Shown here piece by piece: positions 23,735 through 35,095 of a DNA stretch of 64,000 nt. Within the stretch, counting starts at the first letter, position 1; every line of letters begins with the position of its first letter. The stretch comes from Sternotherus odoratus (Eukaryota > Chordata > Testudines > Kinosternidae): assembly GCA_032164245.1 (NCBI GenBank), contig JAVMKO010000003.1, positions 136,141,259-136,205,258 on the forward strand. Reading direction: 5' to 3'. The position numbers were made by a program, and so were the translations under genes. A model generated the notes under the pieces. It had not been told where the DNA came from. It was given only the letters and a program-made list of their open reading frames with translations, and made no database searches.

Positions 23735-23915
23735 TTTGTCTACACTGCCACCTTATAGGGCTGCAACTTTCTTGCTCAGGGGTGTGAAAAAACACACCCT
23801 GCCCCGAGCGTTGCAAGTTTCAGCGCTGTAAAGTGGCAGTGTAGACTGTGCACCAGCACTGGGAGCTACTTCCTTGTGAGAGTGGTTTTCTTAGTGTTGG
23901 GAGAGTTCTCTGGAC
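23735..23915. mobile_element. MITE, 'tgtctacac' family, copy 3, truncated
   Basis: It begins 'ttttgtctacactgcc' and shares the interior of the copies at 8614 and 11424 ('gggctgcaactttcttgctc', 'gttgcaagtttcagcgctgt', 'gcaccagcactgggagct'). The right half is missing, and DIRS-like sequence begins instead. Confidence 0.6.
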
Positions 23916-23939
23916 AACTAGCGAATGAAGTCTCTGCTC

Positions 23940-24706
23940 CTACGCACTGGCACGAAGCTTGGGATAGAAGACTGGTAGAAAAATGCCTTGTCGAATGTGG
24001 ACAGGAAGGCTGGGTGAGGCCTGAGCTGTACCTAGTGTTCTACATAGAGCGCACAAAAACTGTTAGGAAATCGAATCAATTATTCGTAGCAGTGGCAGTC
24101 TGGATGAAGGGGCTTCTGGTCTCCCCTCAGCGCATTTAGTCATGTATCACAGACTGCATCTGTACTTGCCAAGACCTCGCTGTGGTTCCAGCTCTTGCCT
24201 ATTATGACATATTCGACAAGGGCTCAACCCTCATCCACCATTTTCCTTGCCCACTATGCCATCACCCAGCATGCCACAGAGGATGCAGCTTTTGGCAGGG
24301 CAGTTCTCCAATCAGTGGTTCCTTAACTCCCACCCCACCTCCAGAGTGTTTGAGTCATCTGATTAGAATTGATGTCAACAAGCACTTGAAGAAAAAAACA
24401 GTTACTTACCTTCTTTTAACTCTTGTTCGTCTAGATGTGGTGTTCATGTCTATTCCAATACCCATCCTCCTTCCCTTCTGTTGGAGTAGCCGCCAAGAAG
24501 GAAATGAAGGGGAGTTGGGTTGGCAGGGTCATATATTGAGTGCCATGAAAGTGCCACTCTGAGGGTTCCCTAGCCAACCCGACTGCAGTTGCTAAGGGAA
24601 AAATTTCCGATGACTGTTAATGCGGTGTGCGCACACCTGATTTAGAATCGATGTGAACAACACATCTCTAAGAACAACAGTTACAAGAAGGTAAATAACT
24701 TGTTTT
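23940..24706 (+). mobile_element. Truncated DIRS-like retrotransposon, 3' end
   Basis: The frame at about 24028-24138 reads 'FYIERTKTVRKSNQLF' and 'MKGLLVSPQR'. It matches the C-terminal half of the tyrosine recombinase in the larger DIRS copy at 53.4-60.1 kb ('FYIERTKSFRKSPQLF', 'MKGSPISTQR'). Frameshifts follow. Inverted copies of the DIRS end lie at about 24392-24455 ('aacagttacttaccttcttt') and 24648-24706 ('agaaggtaaataacttgttt'). Only the recombinase end and terminal region survive; the gag and reverse-transcriptase parts are absent. The first 50-60 bp of the span are of uncertain origin. Confidence 0.8.
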
Positions 24707-24890
24707 TTTAAATTCATTTTGGTTAATTTTATGCTTCTTAAAACTTTTATTTTTAAAAGTTGTGTTTTGTGTAAGGGTTATATTTACCATAGCGACATTA
24801 GTTGTAAACTAAGAAAGTTATTGGTGAAATCACTTGTATTCTGCCATATGACATGACCATTTCGGTAGCTAGAGCTATGCATGTACAGTA

Positions 24891-26126
24891 CAGTGAAACC
24901 TCGATTTAACGGACTAATTCGGGCGAGGGGGTGTCCGTTAAATCCGAAAGTCCGTTATTTAATAATTTTTTTAAATTATTAAATAACAGGACTTTCGGAT
25001 TTAACGGACACCCCCCTCGCCCGAATTAGTCCGTTATATCAAGGTTTTACCGTCAACCCGCCCGCCGGGGTCCCCGGCTGCTGGGACCCGGCGGGAGCTG
25101 TCAGCCCGCCCGCCCCCGGCTCAAAAGCGCGGCGGCCGCTGCGCGCCGGCAGAGAGCCCCCGGGTCCCAGCAGCTGGGACCCGGGCCGCAGTAGCCGGGC
25201 TCTGCCGCGCTGCACCATCGCCGGCGGCGTGCTGGGGCCTGCCCCCTCCCGCTCTCACGTTCCCGGGGCCGCGGGAAGCTCCAGCCCAGCTGCCTCGGCC
25301 GCCGATGACCTCCCGCTGCCGCCTGGTGCTGCGCTGAGGACTCAGGAGGCGGCGGAGCCGGGAAGCCCGTATGGCCGCTCCCAGCGAGCGGGTGGCGAGC
25401 GCGGCTGCCCCTGCCGCCACTGCGGGCCGGGGGCTGCCGTGAGCCCGGGCAGGGAGCGGGGACTGCGGGTCCCAGGACCCTGCAAGGAGGGTTACTGCTG
25501 CCGGGGGCCAGGCGGCAGCCCGCCCCCGGCTCAAGCCGCGGTCCCCGCTCCCTGCCCGGGCTCACGGCAGCCCCCGGCCCGCAGTGGCGGCAGGGGCAGC
25601 CGCGCTCGCCACCCGCTCGCTGGGAGCGGCCATACGGGCTTCCCGGCTCCGCCGCCTCCTGAGTCCTCAGCGCAGCACCGGGCGGCAGCGGGAGGTCATC
25701 GGCGGCCGAGGCAGCTGGGCTGGAGCTTCCCGCGGCCCCGGGAACGTGCGAGCGGGAGGGGGCAGGCCCCAGCACGCCGCCGGCGATGGTGCAGCGCGGC
25801 AGAGCCCGGCTACTGCGGCCCGCCCGGGTCCCGGCTGCTGGGACCCGGCGGCAGTTAGCAGCCCGCCCGCCGGGGTCCCCGGCTGCTGGGACCCGGCGGG
25901 CTCTCTGCCCGCGCGCAGCGGCCGCCGCGCTTTTGAGCCGGGGGCGGGCGGGCTGACAGCTCCCGCCGGGTCCCAGCAGCCGGGGACCCTGGCGGGCTGG
26001 TTGACGGTAAAACCTTGATATAACGGACTAATTCGGGCAAACTTCGGATGCATCAGACTCTGAAAAATTTTGTCCGTTGCATCCGAAGTCCGTTAAATGG
26101 AGGTCCGTTAAATCGAGGTTTCACTG
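24891..26126. mobile_element. TA-flanked pogo/Tigger-like MITE with large palindrome
   Basis: It starts CAGTGAAACCTCGATTTAAC and ends with the exact inverse (24 bp perfect), flanked by TA at 24889-24890 and 26127-26128. This fits Tc1/mariner-superfamily insertion, and the CAGT start suggests the pogo/Tigger branch. Inside is an AT-rich foldback (about 24897-25047), then a GC-rich palindrome of about 1 kb, then a third copy of the subterminal sequence. A 300-bp relative is at 56001. No transposase is encoded. Confidence 0.85.
25045..26012. repeat. GC-rich palindrome of about 970 bp
   Basis: The left arm, from 'ttttaccgtcaacccgcccg', is repeated as its complement in the right arm, ending 'gggctggttgacggtaaaa'. 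The centre is near 25502. The 78-codon stretch starting MLGPAPSRSHVPGAAGSSSP occurs identically on the + strand from 25229 and on the minus strand from 25775, which proves the symmetry. The right arm carries about 50 extra bases near 25820-25870. It is CpG-rich. The overlapping ORFs of 128-224 codons are products of the symmetry, not genes. Confidence 0.85.
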
Positions 26127-27221
26127 TAATACTTCCATTTGAACCTCATTCCAGGTGTTCTCTGTCACTTTACCAACCCGGCTGTTATCCTCTGACAGGT
26201 CACTTATTGGCTTTACTTTTCAATAACTTTTTTGGCTGAATGTTGCATAGCTGCATTTCAATGACAACTCTCTTCTTGACAGCTTGAAATCTTTTCAGGA
26301 ACAGCAATTGTCAGAACTGTTGAGAACCTGTGGAGACAGAGGGGGGTATGTGTAACAGAACAATAGATCACAGTTTAGAAAAAGGATGTCAATGAGGTAG
26401 CTTGCAGTGTTAATGAAAATCTGTTTGTTCTACTGTCACAATATTGGAACAGTTCCAGAAAGGAGAATTCAGGTTAATTGAAGCCCAGTGAATTTGCATC
26501 TGTTTCTTTTGATTTTGTTTACTTGTTTTGAGATAGGCAGCTGGACCATTTAGACTGTTGCCAGATTGTGTGCCTGTGAAGTGTTTAATACATACGTACA
26601 TTCTTTTAGCAGCATCACTTGTCCAAAAATATAAAGGTTGCAGCTGTCTTGTGTTCACTGCATAAGTTCTTAACCAGAAACTATTCTGAAACAGATTTAG
26701 ACCCACTTACACAACTTTATTTTGCCCATTTCTGCCCACCCTTTAACAGCCAGCCTGATCCCGTCACATCTCTCCCATCCCTGGTTGGAAGGGGGAAATG
26801 TTATCTTCTGTTGTGCTATAGATGATGTATTGTTTCTGGCAAATGAGATCGTTATCAAAGGCTAGCTGCTACATAGTTTGGTGTGATGAAGTTGCCTTTG
26901 CAGATTTGTATTGCTCAAAACCAAGGACAGTTCTAATCAGATTTTAATTCATTGTGCATCCAACAGGAATTTAACTAGTAACATAGTAAGGATTAATCTA
27001 GGAATCCTAAATAAAATAGCAAAAAGAATCCCAGATTTGTTAAAGTATCTAGTCTCCATTATGGCATTCATTCCTTAAGCTTTATCTTACTAACAAGGTC
27101 TGCTATGCAAAACGCAAAATCAGCTTTATAAATTCTGCTCTTCTTAAGTTGTTTGCAGAATGAATGGGTTTAAAAAAAATAATTTGAGAGGTTATTTGTT
27201 TCTGTAAATGAATGTAAACTA

Positions 27222-27495
27222 AGGCTTTGTCTACACTTGCTGGGGATTCGACGAGTGGCAATTGATGCATCGGCAGTCAATTTAGCGGGTCTAGTGACCC
27301 GCTAAATCAACTGAAGATTGCTCTCCCGTCGACTTCTGTACTCCACCTGAACAAAAAGCACAATGGGAGTCGATGGGAGAGCGTCTCCAGTCAACCCAAT
27401 TAGTGTGGACACCATGGTAAGTAGATCCAAGTATGGCGACTTCAGCTACACTACTCATGTAACTTAGATCGATCGCCCCCCTGTAGTGTAGAGAT
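27222..27495. mobile_element. MITE, 'ctttgtctacac' type
   Basis: It starts 'aaggctttgtctacacttgc' and ends near 'ctgtagtgtagagatt'. Internal inverted parts include 'tttagcgggtctagtgaccc' followed by 'gctaaat', a small hairpin. Similar ends and 'cgatcgccccc'-like text occur in the element at 37084. There is no ORF. Confidence 0.6.
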
Positions 27496-27732
27496 TATGG
27501 TAATTATATAGAAATTATACTAAGATGAAAATAAGTTGAAGGAGGGATGAGGTAAAAGTGTATAGGATGATATATTTGTTAAGGTATAATTTTTATAGCA
27601 TCGCTTTAGGTGTTTGGTATTCTTTTTTTTAAAAAAAATTTTTGGTAATACTTTTGTATTACCATAGTGTTGTGGACTATGAACCCACTGTGGTAGGAGC
27701 TGTACAAACATAGAACAAAAAGATAGCCCTTA

Positions 27733-27845
27733 TAGAATCGTATAATATCAGGGTTGGAAGGGACCTCCGGAGGTCATTTAGTCCAACCCCCCTGCTCAAA
27801 GCAGGACCAGCCCCAACTAAATCATTGCCTGAAGTATTAGGATTA
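27733..27845 (-). mobile_element. CR1 3' terminal fragment, antisense
   Basis: 'tagaatcgtataatatcagg', 'gttggaagggacctccggag' and 'gtccaacccccctgctcaaa' are the hallmark complement of the CR1 LINE 3' end. Only the tail of about 110 bp remains. Confidence 0.85.
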
Positions 27846-28444
27846 TTGAATTTCCCTAAACTTTTGCAGTTGCAATGGGCAATACTTTACTGTTTATCCC
27901 AATATAAGGACAAAAATGCATTAAAACAATTCTTATTCCATGGTGAGTAAAGATTCTGTATTATGGGGAAAATGTCTGCTTACCGTTTCTTATTCCCCCT
28001 GGCTTTCATGTATCCAAGGAAATTGTATGTGGATATGAAATAAATCGTTCGGCAACATAAAATATCCTCAAATTACATATTGTGGTTTGGTTACTTGAAC
28101 TTGAATTATTAGGATTCTGTTTAATTCTGGTCATCTCCGCTACTGTTCTTAGGAAAGCTTATAGCATGTGAATATACAACTGCATGCTCTTCAATAATAT
28201 GAACAATTGTTTAGGCCCAGAAAGAACGGGTCAGTAGTTTAGGCAACTATGTGGAGAAGGGATGTCAGAAGTTGGTGAAAGCCTATAAAGATTTTCATAT
28301 GCAGGTTTTTTTAGTGCGTTTGTGAAAACCATGGTTTTCAGGGTTGACAACTTCAAACTTTTTATAAAAACTGCTTTGAAACAGTGTTTTTCATTTATCC
28401 TTTCCATGCTTCTTTTGTAAACAGATGATACTTTTAAGTATTAT

Positions 28445-28545
28445 AATTACATAGCGCTTATACTGCTTTTCATCAGTAGCTCTCAAAGTGCTTTACAAAG
28501 AGAATTTTGATTATCATTTTACTTGCAACCCATTTAATACATTTG
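28445..28545 (-). repeat. MIR/CORE-SINE-like fragment
   Basis: 'catagcgcttatactgcttt' and 'gctctcaaagtgctttacaa' resemble the tail of MIR-type SINEs in antisense. Confidence 0.4.
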
Positions 28546-28857
28546 GCCTATTCGTGCAGTCTTGAAGGTTGAATCAGTGCACACTAAGCTCCATGGAACT
28601 GATTTCACTGTTACTCAGTGAGAATTTTGTCTGCATTAACACAGAACAGGGCTTCACTGGGAACACAGCCTGCATAAGGACTAAACCCACTGATGGCCAA
28701 TACATCTGTGGCAATAAGATAACTGTTTCCACTTAATGATATATTGGCTTGAGAATGAGAAACCCCTGAGAGGTTTTTGTGTAAAGCCACAAGGTCTGAC
28801 ACTGATGTGATTCTGGATAGTTTTAATTCCTGTTATCATGGTTGTCTCTCTTCCCAA

Positions 28858-29292
28858 CCCCCATTCTTTAGACTAAAAATGCCCAGTTCTTTCAGTCTTT
28901 CCGCATAGGTCATATCTTCTAACCCTCTTATTTGTGTTGCTCTTCTCTGAACTGTCTCCAGTTTGTCCACAAATTTCTTAGTGTGTGGTGCCAAAAACTG
29001 GATTCATTATTCTTCCTGAGGCCTCACCACTGCTCTGTAGAGCAGAATTATCTCCCATGTCTTACATGAGATATTTGTGCTAATACATCCCAGAATTATA
29101 TTTCCCTTTTTTTGGAACAGCCTCACACTGAATCATAATCAATTTGTGAACCACTCAGACCCCCAGATCGCTCGCTTTCTGCAGTACTTCTGCCTAGCTA
29201 ATTGTCCCCCATTTTGTACTTGTATTTAATTTTTCCTTCCTAAGTGTAGTACTTTGCACTTGTCTCTATTGATTTATCATTTTACATCTTCT
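28858..29292 (-). mobile_element. Antisense CR1 LINE fragment
   Basis: 'cccagttctttcagtctttc', 'gttgctcttctctgaactgt', 'gtgtggtgccaaaaactgga' and 'aagtgtagtactttgcactt' follow the order of antisense CR1 pol C-terminal sequence and its neighbour. It overlaps in content with the antisense copy at 11.7 kb. All frames are broken. Confidence 0.7.
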
Positions 29293-30656
29293 CACGTCCT
29301 ACTGGTTCCTTTTCCCTGTTGAAATGCTTTGCTTCCTTCCCCTTAACATGTAACTTATATCAGTTTATGCTAATTTACATGCATGTAACTTATGCGTGTA
29401 ACACATACATGTAACCAATTTGCCCCACTATCTTCTAGTCTTATCATTTTTGTTGTTTTCCCCTGAACTTCCTTCCGTGCAATACATCACCATCCTGTGG
29501 GTAAAGTGCTGCCTAGAAATTATTTCTGTATTCCAGGTGCAATCACACCAGAGCCATTTACCCAACTGTGAGTTCCTTGCTACACAGCTTTTCCTGTTTG
29601 GGGTAAGAACACTATTCAGCATTGGGCAGTTAGGTGCATTTCATTCATGTTCTAGAAGAGTAAGTGTCTTGTTTAACGTTTTATTCTTCTGGCAGCTGAA
29701 GTGAAAATTATTTGATCTGGCATAAGCAACCATCTGTGTGGTAAAATGAGATGGATTATATAATTACATAAAGACAACTTCATTGTACTCTTGTTTCATG
29801 AGTGCGCCCAAACTCTGAGGAAGGCAAAGTTGCGTGACAAGGGTGACAAGGTTCTTGCTGCAATTAGTGAGATGGACTTTGATATTTCTTTACAAAAGTG
29901 AAGGAAGTTGAAGCTTAGTTAATTGAGAGTCTCTAGTTTCTCTCAGTTAATCACTGATAAATAAGGATGTAAAAATAGAGGTAGGATTTTAGAGAGCAGT
30001 TTTTCCCCCGATAAAAGAAAATCAAGAAAGAAAATTAAATTCCATTTGTTTGAACTTTTTAGTCTTATTTGTTTCCTTCTATCTAAACCTATTAATTAGG
30101 AAATTGCAGTCGTGGGAAGAGAAATGCCAATAAGGTAAAACAAGATAAGGTTGTTTAAAACCAAACAAACACAAAAACAAACAAACAAACAAACAAAAAA
30201 CCTAGAAGGATGCAATTGCTATGTAAGACTCAAAAAATGTGAGATGTTAAATCTTCCTTTGTTGTTTCCCGCCAGGACAGCTCACTACATTTGGCTTCTT
30301 GAGGAATTCAACCATTTTAGTTGGCAGTGTCAATGCTGGCTATGGAAATATGAGTAAGAGCCAACCCGATTAATGGGGATAGTGGCAGGTTTTGCAAATA
30401 GACAGGAGAGTAGCACAAGAAAGCAAATCCAGTTTAACATCTGTGCTGCACTAACTAGAGATGCCACAAAAACTGAGCAGTTTTCAGATAAGACCTACTG
30501 GAATGTGGGCAGAGACCATCTTTTGGTTCTCATAACAATAGATTCTGAAGACTTTTACAGTTGAAAGTTTACAGTTGTTGAAGGACCACCCTACTGAAAC
30601 AGAATGAGCCTATAGAATCCTAAAAAGTGAAGTTTTAGAAGTACAAATTCTAGGGG

Positions 30657-30752
30657 AGTTAACAAAGTCCCGTGGCACCTTAAAGACTAACTATAAAGTT
30701 TTGAAGCATGAGCTTTCGTGGGCTAATACCCACTTCGTCGGATGCAGGCAGT
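30657..30752 (-). mobile_element. Penelope-like repeat fragment with hammerhead-like core, copy A
   Basis: The + strand holds 'ccgtggcaccttaaagacta' and then 'gcatgagctttcgtgggcta', 'atacccacttcgtcggatgc'. This dispersed repeat recurs in other versions at 31903, 52895 and 62565. On the minus strand, 30704-30745 gives CCGACGA, a hairpin, then GAAA and a three-base stem III, a hammerhead-like layout with one core base changed (U4 to C). The Penelope-like class is inferred from that fold and the foldback copies. Confidence 0.55.
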
Positions 30753-31131
30753 GGAAGCCACCTTGTGGACAAAATAGATATTTGTGGCAGTATGTGAATT
30801 TTTTTTTTTAATAAATACCCAATCTGAGCTGCAGCTTATAAAACACATTGTGGGGTTTGTTCCAGCTTAAAAAAAAACCCTAATAACTAATATTGTGTCT
30901 TTGTTAGATCACACCCATTAATCTGAAATAGTAAGAATAACTTTTTAGCTAGAAGATATTTGAAAATGTCAACATATACTAGAATGGACGGTTGCTATGA
31001 TACCAGAGTATGACATCCTATGCTATTGGAGCCAGTGACATTTCCTGGGGGGGCCCAGGTTTGTGAGCACCTTGCTAACCCCGTCTGTGCCTGCTGAGGA
31101 TCAGCTCTCCAACTTCACTGGCGAGGGACAT

Positions 31132-31542
31132 AAGGTTGCCAGGTGCCCAGTTTTCGACCAGAAAGTCTGGTTGAAAAGGATACCAGGCAGTGTCTGGTCA
31201 GATGTACTCACTGGACATCAAAAGTTACCATGAGTGGGGAGCAGGGGGAGGCACTGGGTAATCAACTTTCACCTGCCCCTGCTCAGCCAGAGCTGCCTCC
31301 TAACTGCATCTCTTTGGCAGGCAGGCTCGGTATCAGGCTGTGGCTCTGGATCAGAGGGAGCCCAGCGAGGAGGGAGGTGGAGAGGATCCAGCTATGAGGA
31401 AGGGGGGAGAGCAGTGAGAAAATGGGGGGAAGAACGAGTAGGGGTGGGGTCTTGGGCGAAGAGGTGTGTGGGGCAGGGCCTCAGAGGAAGGGGTAGGGCA
31501 TGAGCATCTGGTTGTCAGCAAGTAGAAAGTTGGCAAACTTAC
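31132..31542. mobile_element. Possible MITE with 'taaggttgcca' ends
   Basis: It begins 'taaggttgccaggtgcccag' and 'ttttcgaccagaaagtctgg', and ends 'gaaagttggcaaactta', giving weak inverted ends. The middle and right parts are G-rich ('ggggcagggcctcagaggaa'). ORFs of 79-89 codons on both strands show no domain. Confidence 0.45.
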
Positions 31543-31902
31543 ATGGGCAACACAAGCACTCTTCTCTCCCCCCAGGCTCCCCACATGCACACACCTTTGG
31601 AGGCCTGCGCAGGCCCCACTGTCTTTACAGGTTAGCAGTAGGCATGCTCCAACCCTCGACTCCTCTGAGCATCTCCCTGGAGTATAAACAGAACACCCAG
31701 CTTACCAGTTCTTCCTCAAATTCTGCTCTGTTTCACATACAGCACTTAAATGTGTTTGAGTGAAATCAAGAATAGGTTTATCTTAACAAAGGATAGAGAG
31801 TCAAATAATAGCAAGTAGAAGTATGGAAACACATTGTTATAAATAAAAATCATAACATGCATTCTAGAGCTTAGATTTAATTAACAGCTACTATCATATC
31901 TA

Positions 31903-32011
31903 GAATCAGAGAGGTAGCGGTGTTAGTCTGGAATAGCAGAGGTAACAAAGTCCTGTGGCACCTTAAAGACTAACTATTTAGTCTTTAAGGTGCCACAGGA
32001 CTTTGTTACCT
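31903..32011. mobile_element. Short foldback repeat, copy B, with 12-bp target duplication
   Basis: CTATCATATCTA occurs at 31891-31902 and again at 32012-32023, a 12-bp target duplication. Between them is 'gagaggtagcggtgttagtc' and then a perfect hairpin with 36-bp arms (31938-31973 and 31978-32013) and a 4-base loop. The arms contain 'tcctgtggcaccttaaagac' and are the same repeat end as copy A. This is a very short head-to-head insertion. Confidence 0.75.
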
Positions 32012-32286
32012 CTATCATATCTAATAAAGTATTGCTTTAAGGCTTAAGCTTATGTTCCTCATGAAGGATCCAGTATGTTTCTCTTGTAGATTTCACAAAT
32101 CTTTCAATTGGTATCTGGCTCAGTGTGAAAATAGGCATCCATACAATACACAGTACTCATGGCCAGACAGAGAGATAAGCGTCTTGTTACCTCCTGTCTG
32201 TGAAAAGAGCATGGCTGAGATATGGTACCTCCTGATGACCTGCTTTAACTCCCAGAATTTAAGAACATCATTTTTAGTATAGTTAT

Positions 32287-32958
32287 TAGGGCTGTCAATT
32301 AATTGCAGTTAACTCAAGCGATTAACTCAAAACAAATTAACTCAAAAGAATTAATTGAAGTTTTAATAGCACTGTTAAACAATATTAGAATACCAATTTA
32401 AATTTATTATAAATATTTAGGATGTTTTCTACATTTTCAAATATATTGATTTCAATTACAACACCAGAATTGAAGTATACAGTGCTCACTCTATATTTTT
32501 TATAACAAATATTTGCACTGTAAAAAAGATAAACAAAAGAGTTTTTTTCAGTTCACCTCAGACAAGTACTGTAGTGCAATCTCTATCCTGTAAGTGCAAT
32601 TTACAAATGTGGACTTATGTAAACTTTAATGCCCACTTTATTTTTGAGTACAGTTTTATGTAAAACAAGGAATTCTACATTTGTAAATTGTACTTTCACA
32701 ATTGAGATTACACTACAATATTTGTATGAGGTGAACTAAAAATACTATTCCTTTTTTACAATGCAAATATTTGTAATAAAAAATAGAGAGCACTGCATAC
32801 TTTGATTCTGGTGTTGTAATTGAAATCAATATATTTGAAAATCTAGAAAACATCTAAATATATTTAAATAAATGGCATTCTATTGATTAAAATGGCAATT
32901 AATTGTGATTATTTTAATCTCTCAGGATTAATTTTTTAATCATTTGACAGCCCTAATT
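32287..32958. mobile_element. Foldback hAT-like MITE of about 670 bp
   Basis: It begins 'tagggctgtcaattaattg' and ends 'ttaatcatttgacagcccta', so the ends are inverted. Nearly the whole element folds back. 'ttgatttcaattacaacacc' at about 32447 is mirrored at about 32810-32835, and 'caaatatttgcactgtaaaa' is mirrored near 32755-32775. The loop is near 32620-32655. It has no ORF. Confidence 0.8.
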
Positions 32959-34854
32959 TTATCATTTATTAAATATTATTTGTATACACATTTTATGACT
33001 GTTATGACAATCGGTGGGCTCTTGGTAGAAACTGCACATGTCACTCTTTGGTGAACTATTATGCATATATCAGACCCAGAAAGTCCCTGTAAATCGCTGT
33101 GCACCCCTTTGCCATTTGTCAGTTGGAACCAAGAGTCCCTGGTTCACCGAGCCTTAGTCCTTCTCTTGTCTGATTTTAATATTGATTCAAAATTACTTTG
33201 ATTGTTTAACTGATAAATTATTAAACTTTAATATTTATTGAATTATGTCCACTGATTAAGGTAGTCAGGTACTGTGGTGATAGAGGCCACAGAATCTAGA
33301 TAGATTAAAGCAGGAAATTGATAATACAGCCTTCCCTAGAGCTCCCATAATACTAGTGTGATAGATGATACATTCTTTGGACATCACCAGTAAATTGTAG
33401 GCTCATAAACACTGTGACTACCTCAGGAGAACACCCTACACCCCCATGTTAATCTTTATAAAATGATTGTGTGGTATCCAATTCAAAGTTTGTCATATTG
33501 GGTGTCTTCGGAAGGTTCATGATGCACTGAGCATGGTTGTTATAGTGATGTTATAGTAATTGTTATAGTAATGTTACAGTAATTGTTATAGTAATGTTAC
33601 AGGTTATAACTGAAAGTGTTAAGATCAGCTTAGCATGAGTTTTGCTTTTATTTCATTTGATTAAATCTGACTTGTTATGCTTAGATTTTAAATGTTTAGA
33701 AGTCAATCTTTGTCATTCATAAATCTGTTTACTCTACCTGAAGCAGTGTAATTGGTTTGAAACATGTCAGAGGCTCCCCTTGGGATAACGAGCCTGGTAC
33801 ATACACATTTCTTTGTTAAATTAACGAACTCGTATAAACCTCCAGCATCCAGTGAGCATAAGTGGACACTGCAAGACTGAGGTTCCCAGGGTTGTGTCCG
33901 GGACCGGAGACACTGGCTAGTCTCATGCGCTTGCAAGTAGCTAGGAGCAGCTTACATGCCACAGGCTGTGTGTGAACATCCCAGGAGTGGGGGTTCTCAC
34001 AGCAGAGCAGGGTAAGGCTGGCTCCCAGAGTCAAGGATTGGAGTAGCGTAGCAGATCACCAGTCCAGATAACATCTGAGGGGAACATCACAAACACCCAC
34101 CTATTCACAAGCCATTTTTTTTAATTTTTTAATTTTTTAAATTTTTTTGTTATTCTGAAAACCTTGTAACAAGAGGAACTAGGTACATGCTCTGAATATA
34201 CCATGCTTAACTGGGTTATTGAGGTAAAATCCATAGATAACTGAGGAGTGAGGGCGATGATAAAAAATGTCTTTAAGTAGAAATTAAAAGTCAGGTATGC
34301 CTGGGTAACTGTAGTTGATCCCGTCAATAACCAGGCTGTGCAGGACATGCAGCAAAGTAATGCGTGATCTAACGTATTAAAGTTGATTTTTCTTTCTTTG
34401 AAGACTGAGCCCCGTTCAAGTTTGAGCCAACAAGTATGTTTTTTAAAAAAATTATTGCTTAAACCAAGAACCAAGAGTGATGATTCTAATGTTTAAGTGT
34501 TGAGTGCTCATATCTTGAGACCAACTTACAAAAGAGAATGAAAATAGTGTCTTAGGACTAAGCATGATTGGAGTCTTATTGTTCTAGACATCTCACACAA
34601 GATAGTCACTGCCCCCATACATCTTAATCCTAGAGCTGATTTCTTTCTATCCAGGTCCACTTTGATCTGTATACCACATCTGAACTGAATCGAAGTCTGA
34701 CCTAACCCGCTGCCATGCTGACTACATGTTTTGCTTTATTTTTCATGGCTTGACGGCACAGTCACTAGCTTTTACACTCAATATTATTCGACGAACAGAT
34801 AATTTAGAATCATTGCTTCGGGCCAAAGAGCTCTTTCTTCAGAAATGGTAGCTA

Positions 34855-35095
34855 TAAGAAAACTAGCTAAAACAGGATAAAAAAGTGAATTAAAAGCCAT
34901 TAAACAATATCAAAAACTTGTTTAGTAAGCACAGGGTCAAAAACTGGATAAAAGCTATAAAAATAGGATAAAAAAGGGGAAAAACATAATTAAACAATAT
35001 CAAAAATGAAGGCAAAGCCTGTTTAGTAAGCACAAAACCAAAAACTAGCTAAAAACAAAATAAAAAAGAAAATGTAGTAAGCACATTGAGCTTCT
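34855..35095. repeat. AT-rich tandem repeat, about 2.5 copies
   Basis: The unit is roughly 90-115 bp, containing 'gtttagtaagcaca', 'caaaaactggataaaa' and 'attaaacaatatcaaaaa', and is repeated with changes. No function is evident. Confidence 0.75.

Noticed and set aside
25101..26053. ORFs of 128-224 codons with identical protein on both strands
   Set aside because: The identity comes from palindrome symmetry. The composition is Ala/Pro/Arg/Gly-rich without a domain, and the region sits between MITE ends.
30661..30745. tRNA-derived SINE
   Set aside because: No A-box and B-box pair was visible in the repeat. Foldback copies with 7-13 bp duplications and a hammerhead-like core fit a Penelope-like origin better.
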